A stretch of DNA of 64,000 bases, from positions 526,001 through 590,000 of the forward strand of contig JAJTWR010000260.1 of the NCBI GenBank assembly GCA_021613335.1, read 5' to 3'. A program made the translations under genes and the position numbers. The notes under the pieces were generated by a model. It ran no database searches, was not told where the DNA came from, and saw nothing but the letters and a program-made list of their open reading frames with translations. Each line of letters starts with the position of its first letter. The first letter of the stretch is position 1. Shown here one piece after another: positions 42,001 to 49,808 of this stretch. The stretch comes from Whitmania pigra. Lineage: Eukaryota; Annelida; Clitellata; Hirudinida; Haemopidae.

Positions 42001-42649
42001 TATTTCTTTGTGCATTATTTCAGGCTAGTATGTGTTTTGAAACAGTATGTATTATACCTGCTGTAATTTCTGATAACCTTTTTTGAATACTTAAACAATA
42101 ATTAGCATTTCTAATAGTTTTGATGGACATTAATTGAACTTGCAGCAAAGAGAAAAGTTTCACCAGATTGTAGGGAGAAGTTTGTATTGGCTGAAGGAGT
42201 CAGCCAAGCTATGGCTCCATTTAAGCCAAAGTCACCACATTTCAAAAGTCCACATGTGAGTTTTGTATATGCTAAATAGATAGGTTTAACTTCTGCATTT
42301 GAGCCAATAGGGTGTGATTGTGCTGTTTTGTATTTGTCATATAATTTTGTCTTGGAAGATTTTATTCAAGTAGAAACATAATACTTTCTAAATGGCATTT
42401 TTTATGTTTGAATGTTATTCAAATCATCAAAATATTGTTTGCAGAGACATGTGTCCACATCAGATTTAGATCAGGAAGTAACCCAAAAACTTCGTCGTAA
42501 GTTCATTCACAGTTCGAAGTTTTGCTTTTTATTTTTTATTTACTTATAATGCATTACTTGATAATAAATTGTGAACTGTTATTACAATTCGTTATTCAGA
42601 ACCATCAAGAGGCAGTAGAAGTGCAAGTAGCACACCTGATCCAATATAA
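120..42649 (+). CDS. Spectraplakin (MACF1/dystonin/Shot/VAB-10 family), 5'-partial, ~81 exons
   Basis: Giant cytoskeletal linker. The family joins actin (N-terminal CH domains, which must lie upstream of this window) to microtubules (GAS2 region) through a spectrin rod. I see, in order: plakin domain with SH3 (exons 120-9044), two plakin-repeat exons (10802-18028 and 18543-20918), spectrin-repeat rod (20984-40856), EF-hand pair (41068-41564), GAS2 (41639-41925) and tail ending in TAA at 42647-42649. Splice phases agree across almost every junction, giving about 7,630 codons in the window. This domain order is unique to spectraplakins; plectin lacks EF/GAS2 and dystrophin lacks plakin repeats. 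The start codon is outside. Less certain junctions: 24244 (rod exon 9 end), 27368, and two GC donors at 908 and 33672. The MACF1-versus-dystonin split is a vertebrate duplication, so no paralogue symbol is given. Confidence 0.95.
2877..4031. mobile_element. Non-autonomous hAT-type DNA transposon in a spectraplakin intron
   Basis: The element starts CAGTGTTGT at 2877 and ends ACAACACTG at 4031, giving inverted termini, and both ends are rich in the AAAGTAC/GTAATTA motifs common in hAT MITEs. The flanks ctgcttat (2869-2876) and ttgcttat (4032-4039) match at 7 of 8 bases, the 8-bp target duplication expected of hAT. No transposase frame is visible inside. A LINE 3' fragment is nested within it at about 3564-3745. 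Confidence 0.85.
3564..3745 (-). mobile_element. LINE 3'-end fragment nested in the hAT element
   Basis: The segment is clearly similar to 56141-56445: both contain acctggatctgtgtaataac and actctttttagtcctaata on the + strand, followed by the same coding-like block. Read on the minus strand, the longer copy resembles the C-terminus of a CR1/L2/jockey-type reverse transcriptase ORF (SLWNKLDKETIHADTIDKFK). It ends in a TGTTATG-type short-repeat tail. Confidence 0.6.
5498..5918 (+). other. Plakin-domain SH3 (two exons)
   Basis: The exons 5498-5644 and 5764-5918 join in phase 0 and encode ALCSYKISN, then [34 protein letters not shown]. This follows the SH3 order ALYDY / EGD / W-V / P-S-F. As in other plakins, the usual acidic and aromatic ligand-pocket residues are reduced: ALCSYK replaces ALYDY. 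Known plakin SH3 domains pack against the neighbouring spectrin repeat and do not act as free proline-ligand binders. This segment is what identifies the exons before it as the plakin domain. Confidence 0.9.
8127..8195 (+). repeat. Interspersed short repeat, copy 1 (truncated)
   Basis: The block gagtgccttatgtat with the following aggatgtg matches the start of the copies at 8617-8784 (reverse) and 39979-40150 (forward). Only the first third is recognisable here. It lies in a spectraplakin intron. Confidence 0.5.
8617..8784 (-). repeat. Interspersed short repeat, copy 2
   Basis: The reverse complement aligns along its whole length (about 165 bp) with 39979-40150. Shared blocks include gagtgcctta, aggatgtgaaggcactt, atttatatagcgc, cctggcagtgc and ctacccattca. 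It could be a SINE or MITE; no A/B box or polyA tail is obvious, so the class is open. Confidence 0.7.
9600..10508 (-). pseudogene. Processed pseudogene of PLRG1 (pleiotropic regulator 1, WD40 splicing factor)
   Basis: On the minus strand, intronless DNA encodes the C-terminal WD40 half of PLRG1/PRL1, a component of the Prp19-associated spliceosome complex: LKLSLTGHI, then [40 protein letters not shown] and a frameshifted [19 protein letters not shown]. The copy is dead. There is a stop just after the first blade (HINAVTG then TAG), a frame change near 10,080-10,130 (the KALVLHP segment is in another frame), another near 9,790, and a stop after KWK. The 5' half is absent, as expected of a 5'-truncated retrocopy. 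A minus-strand AATAAA-like string lies at about 9,580. It sits antisense inside the 9045-10801 intron of spectraplakin. Confidence 0.9.
10802..18028 (+). CDS. Spectraplakin: giant plakin-repeat exon 1 (2,409 codons)
   Basis: A single open exon, phase 0 at both ends, with acceptor tttgcag at 10795-10801. After a Glu/Ser-rich leader of about 150 residues it is built of degenerate ~38-residue plakin repeats with the pattern DP-x-TG-x-x-(I/L)-x-(L/F)-x-E-A-(I/V)-x-x-G-(L/Y)-(I/V). Clear examples are [39 protein letters not shown] and [20 protein letters not shown]. Repeats are interrupted by long Ser/Lys/Asp-rich linkers. In plectin and desmoplakin such repeats bind intermediate filaments; in invertebrate spectraplakins they act at epithelial junctions. 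Read-through of the donor (CAG|GTGGAAAAATGA) gives a stop at 18038-18040 (see the 18204 signal). Confidence 0.93.
18204..18209 (+). terminator. Candidate alternative polyadenylation signal after plakin-repeat exon 1
   Basis: AATAAA lies 164 bases after the read-through stop at 18038-18040, with a GT-rich stretch (gttctgctttgttcttg) 13-30 bases further on, the layout of a working poly(A) site. Use of it would end the protein inside the plakin-repeat region and remove the rod, EF and GAS2 parts. The intron 18029-18542 otherwise holds nothing recognisable. Confidence 0.5.
18543..20918 (+). CDS. Spectraplakin: plakin-repeat exon 2 (792 codons)
   Basis: Starts after tttttccag at 18534-18542 and ends at GAA|gtaaat; phase 0 at both ends. 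A Ser/Asp-rich lead-in of about 60 residues is followed by about twenty more degenerate plakin repeats, for example [40 protein letters not shown] and [20 protein letters not shown]. The 65-bp intron that follows (20919-20983) carries an in-frame stop at 20961-20963, so retention would truncate the protein. Together the two exons give about 3,200 residues of plakin-repeat cassette that can be skipped in frame. Confidence 0.92.
20984..29232 (+). CDS. Spectraplakin: spectrin-repeat rod, proximal half (exons 1-21)
   Basis: Exons: 20984-21133, 21182-21337, 21419-21601, 21682-21765, 21886-22176, 22334-22763, 23408-23589, 23721-24041, 24130-24244 (end uncertain), 24809-25026, 25276-25396, 25563-25765, 25938-26258, 26341-26503, 26971-27137, 27219-27368 (end uncertain), 27760-27887, 28025-28194, 28327-28433, 28604-28813, 29119-29232. 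The products are long amphipathic helices with spectrin-repeat Trp and LxxW signatures ([55 protein letters not shown]). Most junctions are phase 0. Introns are short; the smallest is 48 bp (21134-21181). Confidence 0.87.
27383..27574 (+). repeat. Tandem duplication of ~99 bp in an intron
   Basis: The block beginning caaaggcatttttcctcctc is repeated nearly perfectly, at about 27383-27481 and 27482-27574. It starts just after the presumed end of rod exon 16 (27368). The near identity implies a recent event. Confidence 0.85.
29529..40856 (+). CDS. Spectraplakin: spectrin-repeat rod, distal half (exons 22-51)
   Basis: Exons: 29529-29642, 29782-29991, 30292-30453, 30633-30803, 30963-31277, 31459-31595, 31761-31899, 32049-32255, 32598-32717, 33140-33286, 33498-33671, 33788-33994, 34079-34316, 34593-34834, 34978-35202, 35384-35476, 35593-35763, 35925-36089, 36190-36381, 36496-36627, 36740-37066, 37255-37512, 37657-37898, 38286-38445, 38535-38783, 38940-39071, 39408-39541, 39766-39964, 40293-40399, 40718-40856. 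The last exons carry the most conserved rod end: [26 protein letters not shown], then [20 protein letters not shown] leading into the EF-hands, as in shot and MACF1. The whole rod is about 3,164 codons, roughly 29 repeats at ~108 residues each. The exon at 33498 joins the next only through a GC donor at 33672. Confidence 0.88.
32440..33130. repeat. ATT/AAT-rich simple sequence around rod exon 32598-32717
   Basis: Introns on either side of this exon are loaded with (aat)n, (aac)n and (tta)n runs, for example near 32485-32545 and 32745-32840. Nothing else is recognisable. Such runs are common in this genome and explain short spurious frames here. Confidence 0.6.
38460..38514 (+). repeat. Short minisatellite inside an 89-bp intron
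   Basis: Repeats of gaattgaaattg / gaaattggaatt fill about 55 bp of the intron 38446-38534 between two rod exons. The intron still keeps gttcgt at its donor and gttcag at its acceptor. Confidence 0.8.
39979..40150 (+). repeat. Interspersed short repeat, copy 3 (most complete)
   Basis: About 170 bp starting at tgtatttagccaatttttcg and ending ctacccattcaactaac. It is matched in reverse at 8617-8784 and in part at 8127. It lies 15 bp inside the intron after the rod exon ending at 39964. Confidence 0.7.
41068..41564 (+). CDS. Spectraplakin: EF-hand pair, both loops degenerate (2 exons)
   Basis: Exons 41068-41230 and 41452-41564. EF1 is [17 protein letters not shown]: loop position 3 is Lys and position 12 is Asp instead of Glu. 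EF2 is [13 protein letters not shown], two residues shorter than the family loop (DxNGDGxIDYxEF), and it ends in Gln. The surrounding helices ([20 protein letters not shown] before, FASNIQSS after) keep the family pattern. In known spectraplakins the EF module sits against GAS2 and helps regulate microtubule binding. Calcium binding by the canonical loops is unlikely here. The acceptor of the first exon (tttcaataaag) is weak. Confidence 0.85.
41639..41925 (+). CDS. Spectraplakin: GAS2 (GAR) domain, 2 exons
   Basis: Exons 41639-41740 and 41808-41925 encode [20 protein letters not shown], then [20 protein letters not shown] followed by [19 protein letters not shown]. This is the GAS2 signature: clustered cysteines, L-x-R-I-x-x, VMVRVGGGW and NDPCR. 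In the family it binds and stabilises microtubules, with zinc held by conserved cysteines. This is the best conserved stretch of the gene and fixes the family as spectraplakin. Confidence 0.96.
42146..42649 (+). CDS. Spectraplakin: C-terminal tail, unusually short (3 exons)
   Basis: Exons 42146-42255, 42445-42496 and 42600-42649. The first encodes the family motif [20 protein letters not shown]; the last two give [13 protein letters not shown] and [15 protein letters not shown], then TAA. Only about 70 residues follow GAS2. The Gly-Ser-Arg region is reduced to one [13 protein letters not shown] piece, and no SxIP EB1-binding motif is visible. Longer tails in other species carry both. Splice variants could add exons not recognised here. 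A possible poly(A) signal AATAAA lies at 43151-43156. Confidence 0.85.
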
Positions 42650-43445
42650 CCTGAGAAGTAATCAACTAAAAGGAACATTTCACCTGACAACCAATGCCAT
42701 ACACTTTGAATTCACAATATTCTTGTTCATTTAAATTAATGTTTTTGATAAATAAGATTTTTATTTTACTTTTCACTTATTATTTGTAAATGTTAGGAGT
42801 TTATTACAATATAAATTATATTTATTAGAAACACTCTTTGCTTTCTTAAAGTTCTAGATGGAGTGCAGAGAACCAATCTTATTTGAGCGTACACACTTTA
42901 TCATTTACAATTTCTACCCTGAATTTTAAAATTGGTTGTACAGTATTTAGTGACGAGTGTAAATAAGTTTGAAATGAACTTGGTTAGCGCCTTGTAATCA
43001 TCTGTCTAGTATAAAAAACGATTTTATAAATTTGACATTTTCCCATAATGGTGCCTTTTTTCGATTCATCTATTTCACTGTGTAACTGGTTAAGGGAAGT
43101 GTTTAATTTGTTTGTTTCTTCGTTTGTATTGCCGATGGTAATTTGATCAAAATAAATTAATACTTTTTAAGTACTAAAAATTTGTATTAATTTGTAATGA
43201 CAATAATAATATAACAACTGTTATTATAATACCTGCCTTAATTGTCAGTCACTGGGAGTCAATGATCATATAACAGCCTTCCGAGAGACTTGATAATTAA
43301 TAATTAATATTGTCTTGTGCTAATTGTATCATTATTTCTACCATGGAATTCGGAACAACGTAACGATCAAAAGCCTGCGAGCAAAGTCGTTGATGAAAAC
43401 TTAAATAATAAAATCCATCTACAAAGGTTGTGATATGATGTGCAC

Positions 43446-43520
43446 AGTAGCGTAGCAAGGAGGCGGGAGGGGCGGCATTTTGAGGAGACAAGTAAAAAAA
43501 TAAATAAATAAAATAGGAAA
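43446..43520 (+). mobile_element. Candidate DNA-transposon terminus (CAGTRGCGTAGC type)
   Basis: cagtagcgtagcaagg followed by a G-rich run resembles the inverted-repeat end of many hAT elements. It lies at the left edge of the transposon graveyard and might be the end of the ZMYM1-like hAT whose coding scraps lie at 46.6-47.7 kb. No matching partner end was found. Confidence 0.35.
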
Positions 43521-44240
43521 TAGTGAAATTCTAACAAAATATCTAAAACTTCGTACCATAATGAGTTCTTAAGGTGGATGTGATACTGTTTATGTCGTTT
43601 CTAGAGCAAATTTTCCTAACCTAGGAACTTGTGCCTTTTGCATTAGGTAGACCTTTTTGAACGGAGGACCAAATGTACAAATTTAGACAAGTCGCGGGTC
43701 GGATTGGCAATTTCACAACAAAAAAACAATAAAATACAAAATACTTCTTATGACAACATGTAATCTAGAAGAGTCTTATAAGTTTATGCTTATGATCAGT
43801 TTAAAGTGAAATCTGGCACTTCTTTTGTTTGCACAAGAAGTCTATTTCTGCTCAAACAGTAAAAATCCCAATGAGCTTTTAATGCTGCCAAATGTTCGTT
43901 TGTAAGCAGATATCATAATTTTTATTTAGTGTTTTTAATTCTAGAAAATAGTTGTTCACAACTTTAAATTGAAAAGTGATGGAACGTTGTAAGGTGCTTC
44001 CGAACAGAGCAATGAATTTCCTGTGAAAGATTGATATACATACTAGTCTGATGACACAATAGTGGCTGTAAAAGTTCAGCAGATCATGCTCAGCTTCATT
44101 GCTCAGCGACAGTTATTTTCAAGTCATTCTGAATGTATTTGTCAGCAGCGTCCGTGGGATCAAACGGATTACTGATTATCTTCACAGTGCCAATGTGCAT
44201 TCCGAAATCCTGGAACCTTTTCTCGAAATCATCAGCAAGT

Positions 44241-44367
44241 TTGGTAACTAAATCAGAATACTTTTCATGTTGTACTGTATCAGTAGGCCTCGGCAAAAGG
44301 ATTGGGCAATGTATAACTTTCTTCTGAATGAAGGTCACAACATATTCATACAACTTGTGCACCAGTT
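44241..44367 (+). repeat. 127-bp direct repeat, left copy
   Basis: Starts ttggtaactaaatcagaata and ends gtgcaccagtt. It matches 45159-45285 with four base differences that I can count. Both copies are hAT transposase coding sequence (antisense) and bracket the inserted block. Confidence 0.93.
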
Positions 44368-44895
<528 letters not shown>

Positions 44896-44901
44896 ATTGA
44901 T

Positions 44902-45135
44902 TTGCTTTTGCCACAAGAACTAAAAAAACTATTCTGCTGCGATGAATTCCGAAGATGGACCATAAATGATTTGCAGAGCAATTGCAAGTACAACAGTTCA
45001 CAATCGGTTGGATTTCTATTCGAGACTCTGTCATCGTTCGATACTAAGAGGCAGAAATTGTTCTTAAAGTTTGTAACCGGCATGACTTCTTTACCCCTTA
45101 GCGGTTTGGGCAGATTAAATCCTCCGCTGACCATC
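44902..45135 (+). pseudogene. HECT E3 ubiquitin-ligase fragment (TRIP12/HECTD1-like)
   Basis: The + strand encodes LLPQELKKLFCCDE, WTINDLQSNCKYN, VGFLFETLSSFD, QKLFLKFVTGMTSLPLSGL and LNPPLTI. This is the C-lobe approach of a HECT domain: W-T-x-x-D/Q-L, FLFE-x-LSSFD, LFLxFVTG, LP-x-x-G, LNPPLT. It most resembles the TRIP12/UFD4 and HECTD1 types. About seven residues (the usual DHGYTxD stretch) are missing. The fragment stops before the catalytic Cys segment, with transposon sequence on one side and microsatellite on the other, so it is a captured or displaced exon piece and not a gene. Confidence 0.8.
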
Positions 45136-45158
45136 TCAACACTAACCCGTGATTTAGT

Positions 45159-45285
45159 TTGGTAACTAAATCAGAATACTTTTCATGTTGTACTGTATCA
45201 GTAGGCCTCAGCAAACGGACTGGGCAATGTATAACTTTCTTCTGAATGAACGTCACAACATATTCATACAACTTGTGCACCAGTT
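45159..45285 (+). repeat. 127-bp direct repeat, right copy
   Basis: Partner of 44241-44367. It continues without a break into the rest of the hAT remnant, so this copy may be the original and the left one the duplicate, or both may be a large target duplication around the inserted block. Confidence 0.93.
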
Positions 45286-45683
45286 GGTCCTTTCATTGAA
45301 GCCGGCAATGAATTTTGTCATGTCGACTAGAAATGCCAAGTTGTTCAAATGTAAGTCATCATCCAGGAAACATACATCATTTCCTTTGTTTGCCATGAAT
45401 GTCTTTATTTCATCACTTAGACTCCAGACTCGGAATAATGTCGATGACTTCGATCACATCATCGTGATTTGAACCCACTTCCTCCAGAAAGAATTTAAAT
45501 TCCCTGTAACTGAAACTTCTGGACCAGACGAAGTTGACAGGTGATACAACTTTTTCCATCATATTACGTTTAAAGATTAAAAAATCTGAGGAGCTTCGGG
45601 GGCCTAATAGAAACTGATGGCGGGCCGCATGTTGGACATCCCTAGTGTAGATGTTATTCTAGTTTAAAATTTCTGTTTATACC

Positions 45684-45766
45684 GGCACTCGTATTTCAGT
45701 CCAAATCGTCTTACTTATGCAACGGACTATAATCAAACAAATAAATAAATAAAGGCACTCGTATTT
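45684..45766 (+). mobile_element. Tiny 5'-truncated retroposon with AAAT tail and 13-bp target duplication
   Basis: ggcactcgtattt occurs at 45684-45696 and again at 45754-45766. Between the copies are 57 bp ending in (aaat)n then aaa. A perfect 13-bp duplication with a simple A-rich tail is the mark of LINE-machinery insertion. The source family cannot be named from 57 bp. Confidence 0.8.
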
Positions 45767-46589
45767 ATGTAAAGTACGCGCCAAATTTTTATTTTAAAAT
45801 CTCTGAAATTTAGACAGTAAGATATATGTATATATCATTATTTTATGTATAGTTGTAAAAAAAAAGTGGCTAGATTATCGGCAGGCTTCAGAAGCTTTGC
45901 ACCAAGGGTTCACCTGGAAAACATCCAAGATAATGAAGGATGCCTCATGAATATTTGGTGAAAGTTAAGTAAACTGAAAATGAAAATCGCCACTTCTTAT
46001 CTGTTACCTAAAATGTTTAAAATGAATTTGTGAACATTTTGTCAGAGCAGGTGAGAAAGTCGTCGATCAGGTCAAGGAAAGCAATTATTAGTATCTTTGC
46101 ATAAACCTCCGGTTCTCTCTCTGTTAAAGTTTTTGGCACATTGAACAGGTTATTCTCTTTCTTTTCTGCATCACTGGGACTTCTTGATTCAGGTGACTAG
46201 TCTAAGTATCAAGTGGGCTATGGAAAGGAGATGGAGAAGAGGAGAAAATGCTGTAAATGTTGTGAAGAAGTTATTAGAAGTCGTCACTGTCCTGGAATAG
46301 CTCACTGGAAGAATGAGAAATTGCAACGGAAGATCAGATGCATCTTTAATTCTGGACACGGTACTGTCATTTCCGTTTCTTTCTTTTCTGAGTCTTTGAA
46401 CATTTCTTCACCCAAAAATCATGATCAGTATTTTCAAATAAAAAAAAATGAATCTGCAACAAAGTTCATACAGGTGAGAGCTTCAAAATAGAAAAAAGAT
46501 GGTGGACTGCAGTGGACGAATAAAAAACTCTGTTCTAAAATTGGAATAAGCATGGAGCGTCGAATCCACAAAAAGAAGGTATTGAAAAG

Positions 46590-46820
46590 GAAAAGGATTG
46601 ACCGATGCAGCGCTTGGATTTGACGCTGAGTTGAGACGGGAAATGCTGTGTTTCATTGACTGGAGAAATATCTTGCAGGTTTCAGCAAATTCACGATGTT
46701 ATACACAAATACGCATTTCTTACACCTTCAAATATGTTTGATGATTATTATAATTGTCAGTTTGATGAAGTTTATGAAGATATAGAAACAGAGAAATTCT
46801 TTTGTTTCGGGAAATGACAA
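46590..46820 (+). mobile_element. hAT (ZMYM1-like) transposase scrap 1
   Basis: Broken frames on the + strand read GFDAELRREMLCFIDW near 46,620 and HKYAFLTPSNMFDDYYNCQF near 46,690-46,760. These resemble parts of ZMYM1-like hAT transposases (an FxFL-x-x-x block and an E-L-R-R-E block). The order relative to the scrap at 47.3 kb is not that of an intact protein, so the element is rearranged. Confidence 0.45.
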
Positions 46821-47044
46821 AATCGATGGACCATTTGAACCTTATACATATCTTGGATATTCCGTCCCTAATATTGTGATCTTGCTGAGCACCTTGTTTG
46901 TCGAGCTATTAGTGAGCATTCTTTCTCAAACTGTCTAATAAAAAACTACCTTTGATCAACAACGAGCCAAACAAGGCTTACAGACTATGTATGTTTACGA
47001 AAACATAATGCATGGACCTATTGAGCTTTTTAGCAATCCATGAT

Positions 47045-47222
47045 CTTGAATATTTGGCTCTCCTGAAGGCCTCAACTTTCCCCTTTTCAATTTCGAACAA
47101 AGGTCTGCTCTCAATTTCCTTTCTGTTTCCAAAATCCCTGAGATGAGACCTTTCAGTTCACCCTTTCTGATTTCATCGAGTGGAAAGAGAGGCACAATTT
47201 CTTGGAGGATAACTGTTTATTC
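47045..47222 (-). pseudogene. Inverted partial copy of a spectraplakin rod exon
   Basis: The minus strand reads cagttatcctccaagaaatt, then a segment encoding LDEIRKGELKGLISGILETE and RKLRAD. It aligns with the rod exon 39766-39964 ([28 protein letters not shown]) at the DNA level from about 39785 to 39903, with one nine-base gap. Similarity is lost after RKLRAD. There are no splice sites or flanking rod exons. It is a relic of the exon that lies about 7 kb upstream in the opposite orientation. Confidence 0.85.
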
Positions 47223-47265
47223 ATCTGCAATGCATGCATCAATGAGTTTCAAGTACAATGCCAAA

Positions 47266-47693
47266 GTCTCGGGGCAACGGCTCCCCCCCCCCCCCCTCTC
47301 CCTGATTTTAGACTAGACGCAACAAAAGGTTGTTTTCGCAAGTTGTGTGAGGGTTTGTCTTCCTTGGAAAAGGTTGAAATGACGTCCCTGCTTAAACTTG
47401 AAAAGCTGTTCGTCTTCTTCACAATTTCAACACATCGGCTTCCACTTTTGACTGAGTCGTTGAAACATATTGATTCATCATTGATTTTCAAACGTGTCAC
47501 ACGAACTCTTTGGTCCTGTCGAGCTGACGCAACGAAGGCGCTTACGCATGACTATCAGCAGATTAAGGATGTACTGATACAGATTGCTAATGATATTCAA
47601 GAAAAAGAGTGTGAATGTTGTGAAGCCAAAGGACTGTTTAAACATGTAAATCAGCTTGACACAGCTATTTACATCGCCTTGAAAAAAACTTGA
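47266..47693 (+). mobile_element. hAT (ZMYM1-like) transposase scrap 2
   Basis: An open + strand stretch reads FVFFTISTHRLPLLTESLKH, then TRTLWSCRADATKALTHDYQ, QIANDIQEKECECCEAKGLF and LDTAIYIAL. It matches the middle of ZMYM1-like hAT transposases: FF-x-x-S-x-x-R-x-x-L, L-x-x-T-R-W-S-x-R-x-x-A, and the E-A-x-x-L block. The usual TRW is TLW here. A 14-base C run lies at about 47283-47296 in front of it. No TTF or BED N-terminus is visible. Confidence 0.7.
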
Positions 47694-47699
47694 CCAGCT

Positions 47700-49720
47700 T
47701 GAAAAACTATGCAGCATCGACAAAATAAACAAATGGGAAAAATAAAAACAGATTTTTCTTAATTATATGAATCTGAGTTATTATTACGTAACTATTTGAC
47801 AACCATTTGTCAATATGAACTAATGAAAATATTTACCAAGCTGAAATTGAAAATTAGCAAAAGATGAATGGACATCTTAAATTCGTTTATTGACAAATAT
47901 GTCTCCAGCGTTTGTCAAGCGCCCCGATGGAGCTCCATTCAAATAAGACCCACCAACATTTTTTATTTAAAATAAAGTTGTGTTTTATGCTTTAAAAATA
48001 CGCATGCCACGCTTTTTACACTTCGAGTTTTCAGAGCAGGCTACTGCACGCACGTCAATATTGCGTCACTCTCCCTTTACTGGTGATAGACAAAAATTAC
48101 GCAATCTTATGATTTAATTATAGATTAAAAGACATATTTTTCTAAAATCAAATTGCAATGTTTCAATGCTTCCAACATTTGCACTTAAGCCTGAGAAAGA
48201 TTACTTAGGTAGTCTGGATTTTTTCCCATTTTTTCACTTTCTCGTGGTTGATGTACAATTTAATATTTAATTGTTATGAGTTAACGTTAAAAATATATTT
48301 AACAATAATTTTCGTACACTATTAAATAATATACAATGGTGCGCTTGTTTTGACACATATTCTAACGTGGGCATTATATTTTCCTCTAAATTATTCTCGC
48401 TGGTGGTTGTTGGAGTGATTTTTCCGAATACATTCGCTTACCAAAAGTGAGATCTTTTTTATTTATTAGATAAGTTGCTTCGAAACTCGAGTGACTTTAA
48501 GCGAACATATTGCTTATTAAATTTGTAGACCGCCATCATATATGTGTTTACTGTAAATCCAACCATCAAATGTTGTTAGATGCGTTTTGTTGGGCAATGT
48601 TTTGTACATAAGATACATTTTTGAGCTTATCGCATTAATTATGATGTAAATTTTGCAAATTATAAAAGTGGCAATATCTAAGATCGCTCGAAATTTTAGG
48701 ATATGTCAACAGTGCGAAATTGCTTAGGCAGGACTTAAGTTTTGAAATTTAAATGTATTTTTTAAAGCTATTGATCATTTTTTGATTTGCTTTTACTAAG
48801 TGTGTTGAGTAATGCATGTCTGGTGATATGTGTGCATGTTTTGAGTATAGATGGATCCTGAGAATTTTAGAAGGCATTATATTATTATGACACTCTTTAT
48901 ATAATATATTATGATTATATTATTATGACACTCTTTAGTTGTTTATGTTATAGGGCTTATATTTGTCATTCAGGATTTTGACTGGCTTCTGATCAATTTG
49001 AGAATATATTATCCAATTGTGTAAATGTTACAATTTATTGAAATATCATTCTATATGGTTTAAATTCTTCCTCCAGTAGTATTTGTTTGTCATAGATTGT
49101 TAGTCACTCATTTTATTTTTACAATTCTTTTAATATCTACTTTATATTTGCAACATTACAGTCTTTTAATAAAGATTTTACTCCTGCCATTTTTTTATTT
49201 AGTTCTATTTTATAAGAACAAATTATTTCTTCTGATTTTTACAGATTTATTGGTTTCAGAGCCTGCATTTGCCTTGTGGACTTTGTACCGTAATTAAGTG
49301 TTGTACCTACCGAATAGCACGTTAGCCCATTATGCTTCTGATGCCATTTTCAGCTGCTGTGCATCATAAGGAGTATCCCATTGAACTGCTGCTTCGTTCA
49401 GTTACACAAATTATCATGGCTGTAAAATGGCTGACAGATAAATAGCAATGTTGAAGCATGTGACACATATTCATGATGAACATCTAGTTCATTAAGCATA
49501 TATAAAAATGTGCATATCAACATTGTTGTTTTCATTGTGTCAAAGATTTCAACAATCTAATTGTTATTGCATCTTGACAATCACAAAAACAAATGTTGGT
49601 GTTTATAACATCAGAAGGTTACTCTAAGGCTCCAAGACTTGAGATCAAATGAAATTGTCTAGAGATTAATTACTTTATATTTGTAACACTTAGAATATTT
49701 TTCTTTATTTTGTTTTTACA
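47700..49720. other. Non-coding stretch before the serine-rich gene
   Basis: No convincing exon. A short GC-richer piece with TTGCGTCA and ACGTCA-type strings at about 48,040-48,070 could be a promoter. A local duplication of attatattattatgacactc occurs at about 48,875-48,940. Two strong acceptors (tttttacag at about 49,246 and ttgtttttacag ending at 49,721) suggest 5' exons or UTR of the next gene. Confidence 0.35.
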
Positions 49721-49808
49721 GGACTTGGTGACTCCAGACCCTGCCCATCATCTCTTCTGAGCTGACTCTCCTTAATCTGTCAAAATAGGTATTCATTGGT
49801 TTAAACAG

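Noticed and set aside
43151..43156. AATAAA as the definite end of spectraplakin
   Set aside because: Many AATAAA strings occur by chance in this AT-rich DNA; kept only as a possibility in the tail entry.
46213..46491. 92-codon Cys/Lys-rich frame
   Set aside because: No recognisable domain, lies among transposon debris, and its Cys spacing does not match a zinc finger I know.
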